A stretch of 64,000 nucleotides of DNA from Isoperla grammatica (GCA_945910005.1 OX246739.1:3006001-3070000), one strand, 5' to 3'; shown: positions 1-13,167, numbered from the stretch's first letter. Notes: generated by a model not told the origin, from the sequence alone. Program-made: numbers and translations.

Positions 1-3000
1 AGAAGCAGGGACACATCCTCGCATAAAGTAAATAAACTCTACTAGAGGTAACTTGGTTCAGAGTTTAATTGGGGTGTATAATAGTTTTAATTACTGATTT
101 AATCGAATATGATGAGGTGTTATGTATTAAGTTAAACGAATATGCAGCCATCAATTATTTACTTAACCCAGCAACGACCGAACAATTTGTAGCCTACTCA
201 ACCAATCAACCAACAGTAGCGTGTGTGTGCACTACCGATACATTGATGGAAAGTAATATATCCTATAGTTTCAACAATGCGATGTCTACACGTTAGCACA
301 ACCGGAAGTATATTGAACAGCTCACGACCAAGTATGCTCGAACTACACAGACGAGATGAACCGTCTTCCATTGGTCACGACCAAAGATATTGGAATAATT
401 CTACGGTAGACAACGACAATAAATTGCTTGGCTCTCATTGTTGATTAAGATTAATGCAATTCACACTCTTGTCATTCAATATTGCAATGGTTTTTATATA
501 GATGTGATTTACGTTTTGCGCAAGAAAGGCCGTCGTATACCACCGGTGCCCCAGCCTTGAACGTCATTAAAACGAGATAATGTATTTAGTTTTCAGTTTC
601 TGTTTAAAAAAATACGTTTTTCGTTGACTATTCCCGAGCGGTTAAGGATTTTGCCAATAAGCATGAAAAGCAACATGGATAATTTGTTGTATGAGAAACT
701 TACGTGTTGACGCAATACTACAAAATTCCAACAATGTTCGAGGTACTCTCATCTCATGCAAGGTTTCCACCGACAGAGCAGCTACGGCTCCGCCACTGTT
801 AATACAACGGGCGCTATTATTTCACTCTTTGGCTGTTACATGAGAGCGATGTCGGGGGGGGGGGGGGAGGGAGAGAGCTTTGTAACAGCTTGCACGCGAC
901 AAATGTGTCACTCAAATCCGGGCAGGATGTTGGAAAAACTAATACTCATTGCTATGACATTCATGCAGCCGTTAGAGACCTGAGCATATCCGCAGATATC
1001 CACACGAATTGGCAAGTCGTGAGTAAAATATGTTTAAAGGGGCGGTTGCGGGTCGATTGCGAGTCGTTGGCGGGTTGAAGAACACAAGTAGTCTAATTTT
1101 AAGGGTAATATAAGCAGTATAATAGCATCTTAAAGGTGAACGCTCTACAAATACTACGGATATTTTTAATTTCATGCCTGTATCTTAGCTGAGTTGTCCA
1201 ATAACGCAATAAATACGGAAAGCAATGAAACATAGTAGGCTACAGATGCGGATACAGGGTTCACTTATCGGAGGCGGGTTGCGGATAACTATTTGTGACC
1301 CTCGCAGGTCTCTAGATATTGTCCCCAACAAGTCCCAGTTACCACTGTATGTATAACACAATGAACTAGTTACTCGTGGGAGGTTTGAAACGTGTTACAT
1401 TTACTTTGCAAAATCTAAGCGCAGGGAAGTTTATAAGTAAATGCATTTGATAAATTACTTCCAGATGTGGTTAGCGTGAGATTAGGTAAATAATATTATT
1501 TTTATGATTATGTTATCTGATAAAGATTGTTGACAGTCGTTTGCGTGCTATCTTTGTTTTCAATATACTAGGTCGGACAGTTCTCAGCGAGAATGATTAA
1601 CGGTAGAGAATGAATGAAGAAGATCATGATATCCGACTACGATAAATTCAAAACTAAGTGTTTTCTAGGTCGTTAAAAGAACATTGTGATTCGCGAGCTA
1701 AGTTTGATGGCCCAGAAAAGTACTGCAGACTTTGAATGAGTTTTCTAGACGATATATCAACAGTCAGAGTCGGCCGTATTTTGTTTGCTGCAGACGAGAC
1801 TTTTATTTCTGTGTGTACAAAAGCCCAGGAGATAGTTAGCATTCTGTGTTATGTTTGCGATTTACATATCTATACAGAGAGTCGATACAGGCGCTCGAAG
1901 CGACTTCATTCTCAATCGTTCAAACCCCGCTACTTTATGTTATTTGCCCAACTTTGTGAAAACTCACTTATTCTTATTTAATAAAATTCTATCCTACTAC
2001 TTTGGAAAATCAATTTGGACGTTTTTTTTCTGTAAGATGAAATCTATAGTTCGGATTTCTTCCGAGACTGAACGAATCGTATCTTTAAGTTAGATGTAAA
2101 ACTTTCGGAAAAGTTGTGCAAGGAATGTTCGCAAATGACCGTTCGTCTTCCAGTTTATTACCGCGGACTTTGCGGATTTCTTGCGACGTGGGGATGAAAA
2201 CCGTCCAGACGTAGTTCAATCCAAGCGACATACAATCAGGAAGTATGGCGGTTTATTGGTACGTTAGAGGGATTTTGTGTGAAGGCAAGAGACTATTTCG
2301 TCTAACGTAATCTTTAGATATGACACGATTTAACACATTATTTGTCTTAGTCTTGCTTATGGGACAACCAATAGCGAGTGTGACGGGGGGTGGAAGGCGT
2401 TGCAACAGATGTCTGGTGAAGGACGTACACAATGCGGGTTGGGCGTCACACAGGGGTCTAATGTCTGGCTTGTACTTTCATAGATACTGATTTGCAGGTT
2501 TAGAATTAATGTGCAACTGCACAAAACACACACAATTAATAACTGTGTTTTATTTTGAGAAGGGAAACTATGCACACTGAAACTGTACACAAATCTCCGT
2601 ATAAAATGTAATTGATCTTTATCTCGTGGATCGAGTAATCAATATGTCACCAATCTGCAGTCGTCGCATAGTTTAATACAAACTCAACAAACATGTAACT
2701 CCAATATGGCAAAAAGATGTACTAATTTTAAATCTTGTGCTACGTTTTCATGAATTCACGTTTCTGAAAACATTAACAAAATATTAATATATACATTGGC
2801 ACGAATTAATTGAAGTGATAAGTATTTGGTTACAATACATGATTATATAACTATGTTCCTGTATGAAATCACATCATGTATGCAATATTCAAAGCCAATA
2901 CGTCAGTGTAATGTTTGTGTTTTACACCGTGGCCGATGCACTGTACCAAATGTTACTACCCCACTACACATACACGAGTAAAGGATAATATATAATTATA

Positions 3001-3812
3001 TTATGTTATTTTTATGGCAAATGCTGACTGCAATCTTTCAGTAAACTTTAAGTAGTAGTAAAACCGATATACTTACAAGGAGAATAACTTCCGTAGTGAC
3101 ATGTGAATCAAACTATAAACCAAAGCCTTTTATTTTTATTAGATTCACGATGGTATGACTGGAGTACAATAACAAAAACAGGTAATACAATGTATATTGT
3201 TCGTAGTACAGATGTGTAGAAATGAGTTCTAGTGACTACAAATAAAAAAGGACCAAAATGAGTTTGTAAGGAAACCTGCGATAGTTTGTTTTCTACGCGT
3301 TGATTTTTTGTTTAAAACGAGATATAATTGCAAATTAAATAAGAGAAAAAGAAATGAGTAACAGAAGCGAGTCCTACCAAGTTTGGCGTCAAGGGCGAAA
3401 CACTTGCAATGATCATATGCCGTGATTCATTAGCACGCCAAGTAACTCTAACACATACTTGAGGCTTAACGACGTTTCGACGAATGTCCCTCTCTGTGGA
3501 GCAGTCTTAACAGTAAGTCGAGTTTCACGTGCACATTAACGTCCTCAAAAGTTACTGTGTTCAACGTCACAAAAAAAGAACATCAAAGTTCTTTTTTTCT
3601 TTTTTTTTTGTGAAATTGTTAATTAAAAACCCACATGTTTTGATGAAATTCACAGCACGAGTTTGTTAATGGTCACGCAGTTATTTTTAATGACGCTCTT
3701 TGATGCTGAAAACGTGGGGATTTATAGTGCGTTCGCTGTAAGAGAGACATTGGCTGACGGTTGCTACAGTCCATGACACAACATTCACTGTCGTCTTGTT
3801 ACCTGTGGTTTA
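1..3812. other. AT-rich non-coding DNA, nothing recognised
   Basis: No recognisable exon, RNA gene or transposon domain was found on either strand. The open frames are short (up to about 80 codons), have no family motifs and overlap each other in different frames, as expected by chance. The only distinct local structure is a G-tract at 854-867 followed by purines, and a short A/T-rich hairpin near 3570-3610 (stem AAAAAAAGAAC against GTTCTTTTTTT). This could be intergenic DNA or a large intron; the sequence does not say which. Confidence 0.5.
854..867. repeat. poly-G tract
   Basis: A run of about 14 G is followed by a short GGGA/GAGA purine stretch. It is simple sequence and prone to assembly or sequencing length error. 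Confidence 0.8.
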
Positions 3813-3880
3813 GAGGTGGCTTAGCGGTAACACGTGAGACTCTAATGCGCAGGGTCGCGTGTCTAATCCCACCACATGAA
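3813..3880 (+). repeat. SINE head fragment, tRNA-derived (family A)
   Basis: The segment begins GAGGTGGCTTAGCGGTAACA (an A-box-like region), continues with GAGACTCTAATGCG, and ends in a degraded B box (GTCTAATCCCACC). It aligns by eye along its whole length with the head of the intact copy at 40068-40278, which has the same GAGACTCTAATGCG core. The body that follows the head in other copies is not recognisable here. An open frame runs across it but is not credible as a gene. Confidence 0.7.
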
Positions 3881-6289
3881 ATACATATCATCTTACCACT
3901 GATATTTCTCTTGTGGATGTTTGCTTTTAAAGCGAGTAAACCATTAACTGTACTCACAAACGTCAAGGGGAAGGACATAATTAACGTTTTTTACGAACAG
4001 ACGTACAAAGAGAACAATTCATTACAGAGATCAGGTAACATTTGTCTCTTAATGCACGACACAACTTTTATAGCAAGCTGTGTTCAGTTGTGTTCTTAAT
4101 TAAGAGTGAACGTGCATGTGAATAGCAGGTTGTGAACGCTGTCCCATGTGGTAGACGATTCACACTTGCCACGATGAACAATGCATTGATATACATAGAC
4201 GCGATAAAAAGTAGCTCAATCTACGACAGAATAAATGTCGACCGACGACAGTGAAACAAAGTTTGAAATCTCAACGCGTTATTCTCAATGTGTTAACAAC
4301 AAAAAATGACTTAATCAATCTTGTAAGACATCTCTCTCTCTCACTCACTCACATTTACGTACGTACCATTGGATTCAAATAGACAAACAAAACATTTATA
4401 GGAGTAAACAAAACAAATGTTAACATATACAGAAATACACACACATCAATATACAGACGCACACACACGCAATACATGCATATTAAATGTGCCACTTCAG
4501 CTGTCAAAAGATAGCGCTGGTATCATTGCCTACACCATTTTATCTTCAACAAATATCCTAGAATTCAAATATTCTACAATTTTCTGCAAAATATAACCTG
4601 TAGTTTGGTTCATTGTGTATCCACGAGAATGAATATGGTCTGTTTAGTGACGTATTCGTTCTTTGTTTGAGACCATTGTACTAATACTCTCATGTACGAT
4701 CCTAGTATAAAGTTATATATCAAGCTATCCAGTAGATAAGCAACCTTTCATAGCTTCTGGTTGATGGTTGCCTCGGTGGAAAAAAGTTATTCCTAGGATA
4801 AGTATAGTTATTCCGAGATCGTACAATCATGGGGTTAGCATTTTACAGACGTACTTTAAATCTTCCAACCCGTTGAACGTTGACTATGATCGCGCTAAAT
4901 CTAGTCTATACCTCTCGATATGTCCCGGTATTGGGTTCAGTCAAGTCAAGTCTAGCGTATGACTGAGTGGATCATACTGACTGAGTTGGTGGTAAGGCGC
5001 ATTGTGAGCACTCTACTACTCGACTGGTCTACCACAACCAATATTATTGTGTATATTCTTGTTTAAGAATATATTGTTAATACATTATTATTGATAATAA
5101 CATTTTCTCATATCAGATAAATTAATTGATTGTGAATTTGAAATAATGGCTTTAAGGTAATACACATCTCAAATCTAAAAAACAATTGGACTGTTAGAAT
5201 TAACACGGTTCAAATACTAGTACGACGCATGTACGTTCATTTTTATTGTACCTAATACGCTTGTTGGAATAAGTCTGGGGACAATAATCGTGAAACTCGC
5301 GACGTAAAAAACACTTTCACTAAGTTTAAACCATCAATAAAAACAGAAATCAATTTCGGTTCGCCTACCGAGCGCGATAGGAACAAGACCCTGGGTTGTG
5401 TGTAAGACAAAGTAATGATGCGGCCGGTGAGTGACAGCCCATTGATAGCTAAGGGCAGCCGTCCCTAGTCAAACATTCGAAATAGAGAAGAAGTAGAGGG
5501 AATTTCCATTTTCCAGTCGAAACTCCATTCCACTTGGCCCGATTCTAAATGGTCGGAAAGGAATTTCTTCCACATGCGGAACTGACACAGTGGGGCTGAG
5601 ATCGAAGAACGGAGCCGTGTTGGAAGAAGAGGGAATGTGGGATACGACATGATACAGTCCTGGCCACAGAAACAGGCGTGAGATGTTACATACAAGTATC
5701 TTGCAAGAAGTGACTCTCACGTTGTTTCGTTCACACAATTAGCAAAAAGTGGACTTGCCAAGGAAGGAAACGAAGTATTTGGTGTTGAATGAAAAACAAT
5801 GTTTAGGAGAAAATGTAATTATGCTTTGACGTACGTCCATCACAGTGACTGACAGAAAGACAGTTAATAACAATAACAATCATTAGTTGTTTGCGTAAGA
5901 CCGCACTTGTATATGAGCCTTCTTGAACAGAATAAAACTACATTCCAAACTTAGCCACGTTGCCTTGTTTTGTTTCGGAAAAACATTGAATATGCACCAA
6001 TCAAAGAAAGGAGAATGGAGTTGCTTGGCAACAGATTGTTGGCCCGATCTGTGATGTCACAACCCCCTCGATTGAGTCTAGCGCTATTATCAAGGCAGTT
6101 TCATGGAAACTGGTAGAAACTTCTCGAACCTTTTCAGAGGTGTTGATTTATGCCCACCGTGTAATAATTAAATCTAAGAAATGAACAGTGATAAGCAACA
6201 CATACATTCAGGCTATTAGTGTGATGTATAATGAGTTTTATTTAAATTTTCTTTCCTTTCGAATCCTCCTTGCAATTTCATCTTTTCAG
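3881..6289. other. Unassigned non-coding DNA
   Basis: No gene recognised. A short CT/CA-rich microsatellite-like patch lies at about 4330-4470. A somewhat GC-richer patch at 5460-5740 is open in two overlapping minus-strand frames, but neither product resembles a known family, and the overlap of two open frames argues for chance. The last 50 bases are increasingly pyrimidine-rich and lead into the splice acceptor of the candidate exon that starts at 6290. Confidence 0.4.
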
Positions 6290-6360
6290 AGAAAGTAGCG
6301 AATGTAGACCGGTAGATACTGACAGCTATTCCTCCTCTTACAAGCAGCTCTTGAGTTTAT
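6290..6360 (+). CDS. Candidate internal coding exon, unknown gene
   Basis: A 71-bp segment lies between a strong acceptor (a pyrimidine-rich stretch of about 45 bases ending TTCATCTTTTCAG) and a near-consensus donor (GTAAGTAC right after 6360). Only one of the three forward frames is open through the whole segment; it begins with one base of a split codon and ends with one. It reads ESSECRPVDTD followed by a serine/tyrosine-rich stretch and KQLLSL. The other two frames hit stops quickly. No domain is recognised and no companion exon was identified, so the gene is unknown. Good splice signals on both sides with a single open frame make it better than chance, but one short exon cannot be confirmed by eye. 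Confidence 0.4.
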
Positions 6361-6696
6361 GTAAGTACTCGAGCTGCCGTGCACTCGCTGTACATAGTAA
6401 CTTGACTGTTTCGAGTGCTGCTGCTATCAATGGTAGAACGACTTGAAGAATTTTATAACAGATCAAAGAATTGCTATATAGTATAAAGAGCATTGTTTTC
6501 GGTCGCATCAAACAATTTTTTTGTGATACATAATTTGTGCACTGCTAGTAATTGGCCAATTAGATTGACGAACGTTTACGAGTCAACTGCTTTCCGGAAT
6601 TGTTTGTTTCTGATTTTCAAAAACTAGTAACGAATTGAATCATAATTTATAATATTTCGTAAGCATGCAACCTGCCCAGAGCTAGATCATGCCCTC
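6361..6696. other. Putative intronic DNA after candidate exon
   Basis: AT-rich sequence between the candidate donor at 6361 and a SINE copy. No feature is recognised in it. Confidence 0.35.
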
Positions 6697-6812
6697 TTCA
6701 GGTGACTGACTAGGCATTGAGGTAATTGGAATAGTTGGAATGGATTGTTCGAGAGCTATGGCTAAATCCCAGCATAGCATTCACCTTATAGTGACTGAGG
6801 AAAACCTCGAAA
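6697..6812 (-). repeat. SINE family A, 5'-truncated copy
   Basis: On the minus strand this matches the body of the family A SINE: GAGGTTTTCCTCAGTCACTA, then a GGTGAATGCT...TGCTGGGATTTAG block, and near the 3' end a CCTCAATGCCTAGTCAGTCAC block followed by CTGAAGAGG. The same blocks in the same order are seen at 63108-63290 and, partly, at 33120-33272 and 40068-40278. The tRNA-like head is missing, as is usual for incomplete reverse transcription. Confidence 0.75.
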
Positions 6813-7310
6813 AATGCCTTTAGTCAGAGTTGTCCGTACAAAAAGTAGCGAGTATCTCTATCGGTTTCCGAAGATGAACCAATTTAAAATATTTCGAACT
6901 GGTTGACATAAGAAAGGAAGTGATTGATAGTATTACGTGTGTTGTTTCAAATACTGCAATTGCCAGTGAATTGAATTAAGTGGGTCCATTTATTACGCTT
7001 CCCGGCCACAGCAGAACAGTGAGACTGTTGGGCTCATGCAGCACTCTTTGACGCTCTCCCCAGCGCTCAGCAATACTCATGCATTTCACCGGGGACATTG
7101 CATCTGGTAGTTGACAAAGAATCAGTCATAACACACTACACTAACTTCTCTACACCAAACTAAAAGATTAAAATTAATTACTAAAACTATAACATTACCG
7201 TCTTGACACACAGTACCTATTCTCGTCCCCAATTCTCTCCATTTTTGACGTATTTTTTTACTTCATACCTCATTAAATGTTAAGTTTGATTCAATATTTA
7301 TCAATCAAGA
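6813..7310. other. Unassigned non-coding DNA
   Basis: No gene recognised. A moderately GC-rich patch (about 7000-7120) has no open frame of note. Confidence 0.35.
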
Positions 7311-7450
7311 ACGCGACGCCCCGTTACGGCGCCCGGGCGTGTATCAGGCCAGCAGCAGCCGGCGGCGTCGCGAGCAGTGAAGAATGTGGGCGTCAGTCGG
7401 CAGACGCGGCCTGACACGACTCGAGTCGCTACTTCCGTTGAGAGGGGAAG
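7311..7450. other. CpG-rich island next to the 75-bp array
   Basis: This 140-bp stretch is strongly GC- and CpG-rich (for example GCGGCGTCGCGAG and GGCGCCCGGGCG) against an AT-rich background and abuts the first unit of the 75-bp minisatellite. It could be a promoter-type CpG patch or part of the repetitive element that gave rise to the array. No TATA box or coding frame supports a gene start. Confidence 0.45.
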
Positions 7451-8488
7451 CTAGCTAGACGGGGGTGTTCTACCCCTGCACAACATACGGCAAGACGTCA
7501 AAGGTGGAGCGTCGTACAGCGCCACCTAGCTAGACGGGGGTGTTCTACCCCTGCACAACATACGGCAAGACGTCAAAGGTGGAGCGTCGTACAGCGCCAC
7601 CTAGCTAGACGGGGGTGTTCTACCCCTGCACAACATACGGCAAGACGTCAAAGGTGGAGCGTCGTACAGCGCCACCTAGCTAGACGGGGGTGTTCTACCC
7701 CTGCACAACATACGGCAAGACGTCAAAGGTGGAGCGTCGTACAGCGCCAGCTAGCTAGACGGGGGTGTTCTACCCCTGCACAACATACGGCAAGACGTCA
7801 AAGGTGGAGCGTCGTACAGCGCCACCTAGCTAGACGGGGGTGTTCTACCCCTGCACAACATACGGCAAGACGTCAAAGGTGGAGCGTCGTACAGCGCCAC
7901 CTAGCTAGACGGGGGTGTTCTACCCCTGCACAACATACGGCAAGACGTCAAAGGTGGAGCGTCGTACAGCGCCAGCTAGCTAGACGGGGGTGTTCTACCC
8001 CTGCACAACATACGGCAAGACGTCAAAGGTGGAGCATCGTACAGCGCCAGCTAGCTAGACGGGGGTGTTCTACCCCTGCACAACATACGGCAAGACGTCA
8101 AAGGTGGAGCGTCGTACAGCGCCAGCTAGCTAGACGGGGGTGTTCTACCCCTGCACAACATACGGCAAGACGTCAAAGGTGGAGCGTCGTACAGCGCCAC
8201 CTAGCTAGACGGGGGTGTTCTACCCCTGCACAACATACGGCAAGACGTCAAAGGTGGAGCGTCGTACAGCGCCAGCTAGCTAGACGGGGGTGTTCTACCC
8301 CTGCACAACATACGGCAAGACGTCAAGGTGGAGCGTCGTACAGCGCCAGCTAGCTAGACGGGGGTGTTCTACCCCTGCACAACATACGGCAAGACGTCAA
8401 AGGTGGAGCGTCGTACAGCGCCACCTAGCTAGACGGGGGTGTTCTACCCCTGCACAACATACGGCAAGACGTCAAACAGCGCCAGCTC
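7451..8488 (+). repeat. 75-bp minisatellite, 14 copies
   Basis: Units start with CTAGCTAGACGGGGGTGTTC at 7451 and recur every 75 bp, with one 74-bp unit (8276-8349, one A lost). The last unit, from 8425, lacks 13 bases before its final CAGCGCCAG. Copies are nearly identical; the main variation is CCAC or CCAG at the junction, plus a single GCG to GCA change at about 8036. Such homogeneity suggests recent expansion. Because 75 is divisible by three, one forward frame is open without any ATG from 7442 until the 74-bp unit shifts it to a stop near 8350. I treat this as a by-product of the repeat, not as a gene. Confidence 0.95.
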
Positions 8489-10999
8489 CCCTCACGGACG
8501 AGCCAGGAACTTTGTTTTAACAATACGTGACGTCGCAACATGTGTGTTTAGATTGGAGCTGCCAATAGAAGAAGAATAATATGATCACCACGAAATATCA
8601 CACTACATCGGCAGATAACGTATAGGAACCACTACGCAAAACAAATCATCTATATTTGCACTGATGGTTGTGAATAAAGAATCATAAATAATTATAATGA
8701 AATTGCCCTAGAAAATTATATTGATACCTTGAGTTTGTAAATTGTTTTCGAGAACTCAAAGTTCGTTAACATGTTGCATTGTGCTCGTAAGTTGATTGTT
8801 TGACCAATCGACAATGTAGGTGGTTCGTGAATCGAAATATGATAGTATACTCTTTCATCCATTTGAAATACTTTTAACATAAATACGTAACCATCAACTC
8901 GACTTCCCCCTACCCAGTCCATCCTACTACTGATAGTGTTAATAAATGATAACAGGGAAACTTTCCCTGTGCAGGAAAGTATTCTTGACACATCAGAACT
9001 TTACTTACGGCGCCCCCACTGTTTCCGTGGGCTACTCAAAACACCCCGCACTTCCTTCAAGGCATGACGCCATCATGAATCTTGTAGACTGCCAGAGTGA
9101 CAACATCTTTTACACTGCTATCACGTCGTTACTTAGCATCGTTGGTTTAGCTCCTCATTTCCCGCTGGGCCTATTTTTCTATGTTCACCCTTCTGACGAG
9201 ATGAAAAGCATTTTTTATTATGTCTCCACATTTTTGTTTTAACGCTTGGAGCCTTAGAACTACATATACAGGTATATCCGAGTTCGCATATCATAACTCA
9301 GTGGTTTCATGCAATTGTTATCGATTATGAGATGACTTAAATTGTATTTTGAAATCCTGGCAGTTCCTTTATTTGTGACAAGAAGATGGTTCTATCAAAT
9401 ATCACTTATGCCCTGTAAAGTGCTACAATTTTCTTTTGAAATGCGTAGTTTATGTGAGTCGATTCGAATGGAAACTTACAATTTGATATATTCTATTGAT
9501 AAAATTATTTCGTCATATTGTTGTCAATACACGGTTGACAAACACCTTCAAATTCAAATGCCCTATAATTGAGTTTTAATCACTTTAGAGTAGTGGTTCC
9601 AGTTTTCAATTGACAATTTCTGAAATTAATTGAGATCCAGTTACTCTCATTATCCTTAACTCAAATTACTCTGCTAACTCGTCCAAGTTAGTTGAAAGAC
9701 AAGCCATTGATTGAATCAATCCAGACCACTCAAGGTAGCTTGAAATAGAATCTAGCTTACAGGTTTTCGAAGTTTATCAAACTATTCGACGGGCTGAACA
9801 ATCAACGTCTGGCCTTGGGCATTCAGCCTTCACTTCGATTATCTATCGGGTCAATACGCTTACTATATGTTACGATATATGTCTCAGAAACTGGTAAATA
9901 ATATATGTCAAACGATATGAGTAATGCATGTGTGTCTGCAGGAAAGGACGTGAAAAAGGGACCGTATTTCTCAACCAGTCTTCACTTTGCTGTCTGCAAA
10001 ATGTTTTTAGCAAGTATTACATAAATATATCGCAAAATTTTTGCCTTGTGGTAGGTATTACCTCTTTTCATTAATCAAACGTCAAAATATTTATGAACAG
10101 GAGTCAAGCAGAGACCATAACCCGATTGTGGATTTTTTTTATAAAATGAGAACTCAGCCTACTCATACCTGAACCCAAACCCTCAAATCATTTCAAAACT
10201 GGTGCTGACTACTTAGTATGAATGAGTGTTTAGTACGAATGCAATTTTAAACCGATAAATAATGTTATTTGATCTCGGAATGTACCAAGCAATGGTCAAC
10301 CTTCAGTTAAGAGACCAAGATAGTACTCGCTGTAAATCGAGCTCTTGAGCTGTCTGGCAATGCTCGACATATTCATATCGCATATCGATGGTTGCGATTG
10401 GACGGTCACACGCGAGGCTGTCCACAATTGATGTTATTCGTTTATAAGGTCATAATAATAAAACTTTGCAAAAACAGTGATAACATGTGGTAGATACACA
10501 TTCATTCAATTATTCATGCAATTACCCATGTTCTACGTTTTCTAGAATATCATATGTACTTATTCTTTCCTATTTAATTATACCATTGAATGACAATATA
10601 ACAATATAAATTTTAATATTATGATAACTGTTACTTCTAGTACTGGAACTTGTATTGTACGATGCATGAGTATTGCATACTCGTAACATAACTGTTGGTT
10701 CTACTATTGGAAATTAACTGGAATTGGAACTTCTCTTCAGACAGATAGTTTGAGAACCGAAACGGGGCGTGGTTCAAAATATCCCCACCTACGAAGCGCT
10801 TTTGTTTTATTACTTGCCATGTTCTAAAGTAAAGAAAACTTTAACGAAACTTTCCTTACCGACGTGATTAGCTAACTTGCTAAACCAATCGATCTAAGAG
10901 GTAGATAATTGTGATTGAGGCTGGCGATACAAGCGCGCTTTAGCTCTCACGGATCTCGGATACGCCACATGGCTCCTATTTGTAACACCTCACGCGGCT
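8489..10999. other. AT-rich non-coding DNA
   Basis: Open frames at 8716-8991 (-), 8946-9242 (+) and 9342-9572 (+) have no recognisable motifs or splice context. No RNA gene or repeat was recognised beyond general AT-richness. Intergenic or intronic; undecided. Confidence 0.4.
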
Positions 11000-11010
11000 T
11001 CCTGCGTGCA

Positions 11011-11014
<4 letters not shown>

Positions 11015-11048
<34 letters not shown>
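11015..11048. repeat. (GA)n microsatellite
   Basis: About 17 GA dinucleotides, followed by a G-run. The open frame across this region (10915-11334) owes its Arg-Glu run to this repeat and is not a credible gene. Confidence 0.95.
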
Positions 11049-11054
<6 letters not shown>

Positions 11055-13110
11055 TGTGAGAATCAGGGGGGAGGGAGGAAAGAGAATGATGAGATCGCTC
11101 CAAGGAAAATCACAGATGAGGTTCGCACGATATATTGCTAAAGTCTCCCATGTCTCCTTCTCAACGAGAAACTCTTCTGTTTTAAGAGGAACATCTCCTC
11201 AGGCTGTGGTATTGTCATTCACGATAATTGCTGCAGATTCCGGAGAAGGAAGAGATACGAAATATCCTCTGGCCAATTTACTGGCGAAACAGAGTTTGAA
11301 ATTCTCTAGTTACATCAGCAATATCCAACGATGATATTGGCCTGGCTAGGGTAAAAAAACAAAAACACGGGGGCAATTTAGAAAGAAAAACAATGTTTGG
11401 AATTTCGAATATCACATTCCCTCAAAAATCACAGTGAATCTACATCCAGGCGCAGAAACAAAAACATGTTCTGAGGTAACAACAATAAACCTACACACAA
11501 CGTACCAACATAATGTTAAAAAACAGACGTATACAATATTTTGTCTTATCAGATGTTGTCTCCTCCGTACAAGCAAACCAACAACATAACAATATTTCTT
11601 CTCAATTCCCATTGTGATGATTTAATACGATCAAATGTTTATTTAATGTATGAATACACATTTAGGTAAATACACACAACTGAATCATATTTTGATATTG
11701 TCTTATTGTAACGTATTGTATTCTATTGTATTGTATTGTATTGTTTAAACTATTGTTATATTGGGTTGTCACTTCAGAATGGAGATACCTAGGCTCGAGT
11801 GTAAACCACATTGTAACACTAATTATAGACTAATTTATTTCATTCTCTGGTCGTGAATGTTCGTCAAGTTGTTGACAGAAATGTTTAATTTCTTAAAACA
11901 AATATACGCTACATGTTATGATATTTTGCTCATTTTAAGGTTAAAAAAACGAAGTGAAACAAAATCACGTTCATTAAAGTAGAACATCTTTTAATGTACA
12001 CAATGCAAAACATTGGCGTACGCGTACTTCTCTTAATTATTACACATTCTCACACATGGTTGTTTGTGCACACGTGGTTGTTTGTCCTTGTTAGCACACG
12101 TGGGAAGTAAACTATTGATAGAACGCCGCAAATCCTCTCGTAACAACTTTTTTACGGATATAATTTTTCCTGTGGCCGGCGTTGATCCAATTCCCACCTG
12201 TACGAAATTTTCATTCAATATTAATCTTTATGATTTCTTCCACTCTGGTTTGATCATTTACAGCTAACAGCGCTCGCACTTTCACTGATGCCAGTGCACT
12301 TCAACACGTTAGCTGGCAACCACGAGGTATACAGAGAGGTTGTAAAGAAAGATATGGTTATACCGACCTGTTTTAATATACCACTTCGTCTGTAAGAACG
12401 ACGCTGTTTTACCTCCAGCTCCCAGGCTACAGGGTTCATCGAGTAACTGTATTTTATGGTTGGTCTTACTTTCAGAAATAACGATGTATTAGCATGTCAA
12501 GCATATATTATTCTTCTTCTATTCTTGTACTTTTGCACTTTTACAATTCATCGGCACTAAATTAATGTAGAACCTTTTTTTTATAAAACATATGTTATTA
12601 CCTTCAAAGATTGAAACACAATTTTTCTTGTTGATGAATATTAATTTTCACAAATGTGAATTATCCCCTTTAAACGATAAGATTTAATTTCAGAATTTCA
12701 GAACTTTTTCTAGGTTGAGTGGACAAATATGATTATTACAATTGTGTTATACAAATTCAGCTTAAATGAACCTTGAACTGTTCGTAAAGTTAAAGAGCTG
12801 TCTTTCATAGCAGACAGTTTTCACGAGCAAAACCTCACAATCCCTCTGTTAAAACGATATTTATTTCTCTCTATAGCACCAATTTTCAAGCACGTTATTT
12901 TTAATGACAGCGGCCGTGTTTCTCATGGACGATTGGCTCTTACTGTCTCAAATGAAATATCATCGTGTACAATATCGCCTAAATCACCCTCGGGAGAAAA
13001 CATTTTCTATGCTCCCGGTACAAACTTTTCCGTGGATATTTTCCCCGACACCTTTGACTGGATTATAGGGAACCCCTGTTTTTGAAGCTCCATGAAAAAG
13101 CTAAGCTTAC
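11049..13110. other. Unassigned non-coding DNA with weak exon-like segments
   Basis: A TATTG pentanucleotide repeat lies at about 11705-11745. At 12264 a pyrimidine-rich acceptor-like sequence (ending GATCATTTACAG) is followed by an open frame to a TAA at 12395 that begins LTALALSLMPVHFN. A second frame and the minus strand are also open here, so coding potential is unproven. Nothing else is recognised. Confidence 0.35.
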
Positions 13111-13167
13111 CTTGAAAAACATGCATAATTCAGGAGTGCCTCTTCGGGGGGACTTGACTCCGTCGTG
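13111..13167 (-). CDS. Weak candidate internal exon, unknown gene
   Basis: Read on the minus strand, 57 bp (19 codons) lie between ATTATTAG (acceptor-like, weak pyrimidine tract) and a good donor TTTTTCAAG/GTAAGC. The open frame reads HDGVKSPRRGTPELCMFFK. No family is recognised. The neighbouring 13140-13350 region is GC-richer than its surroundings, which fits either an exon cluster or a conserved regulatory block. The weak acceptor keeps confidence low. Confidence 0.22.

Noticed and set aside
7451..8488. CRISPR array
   Set aside because: Units are contiguous identical 75-bp repeats with no unique spacers, and the DNA is from an animal.
10915..11334. 139-codon frame with an Arg-Glu run
   Set aside because: The run is a translated (GA)n microsatellite and the remainder shows no family resemblance.
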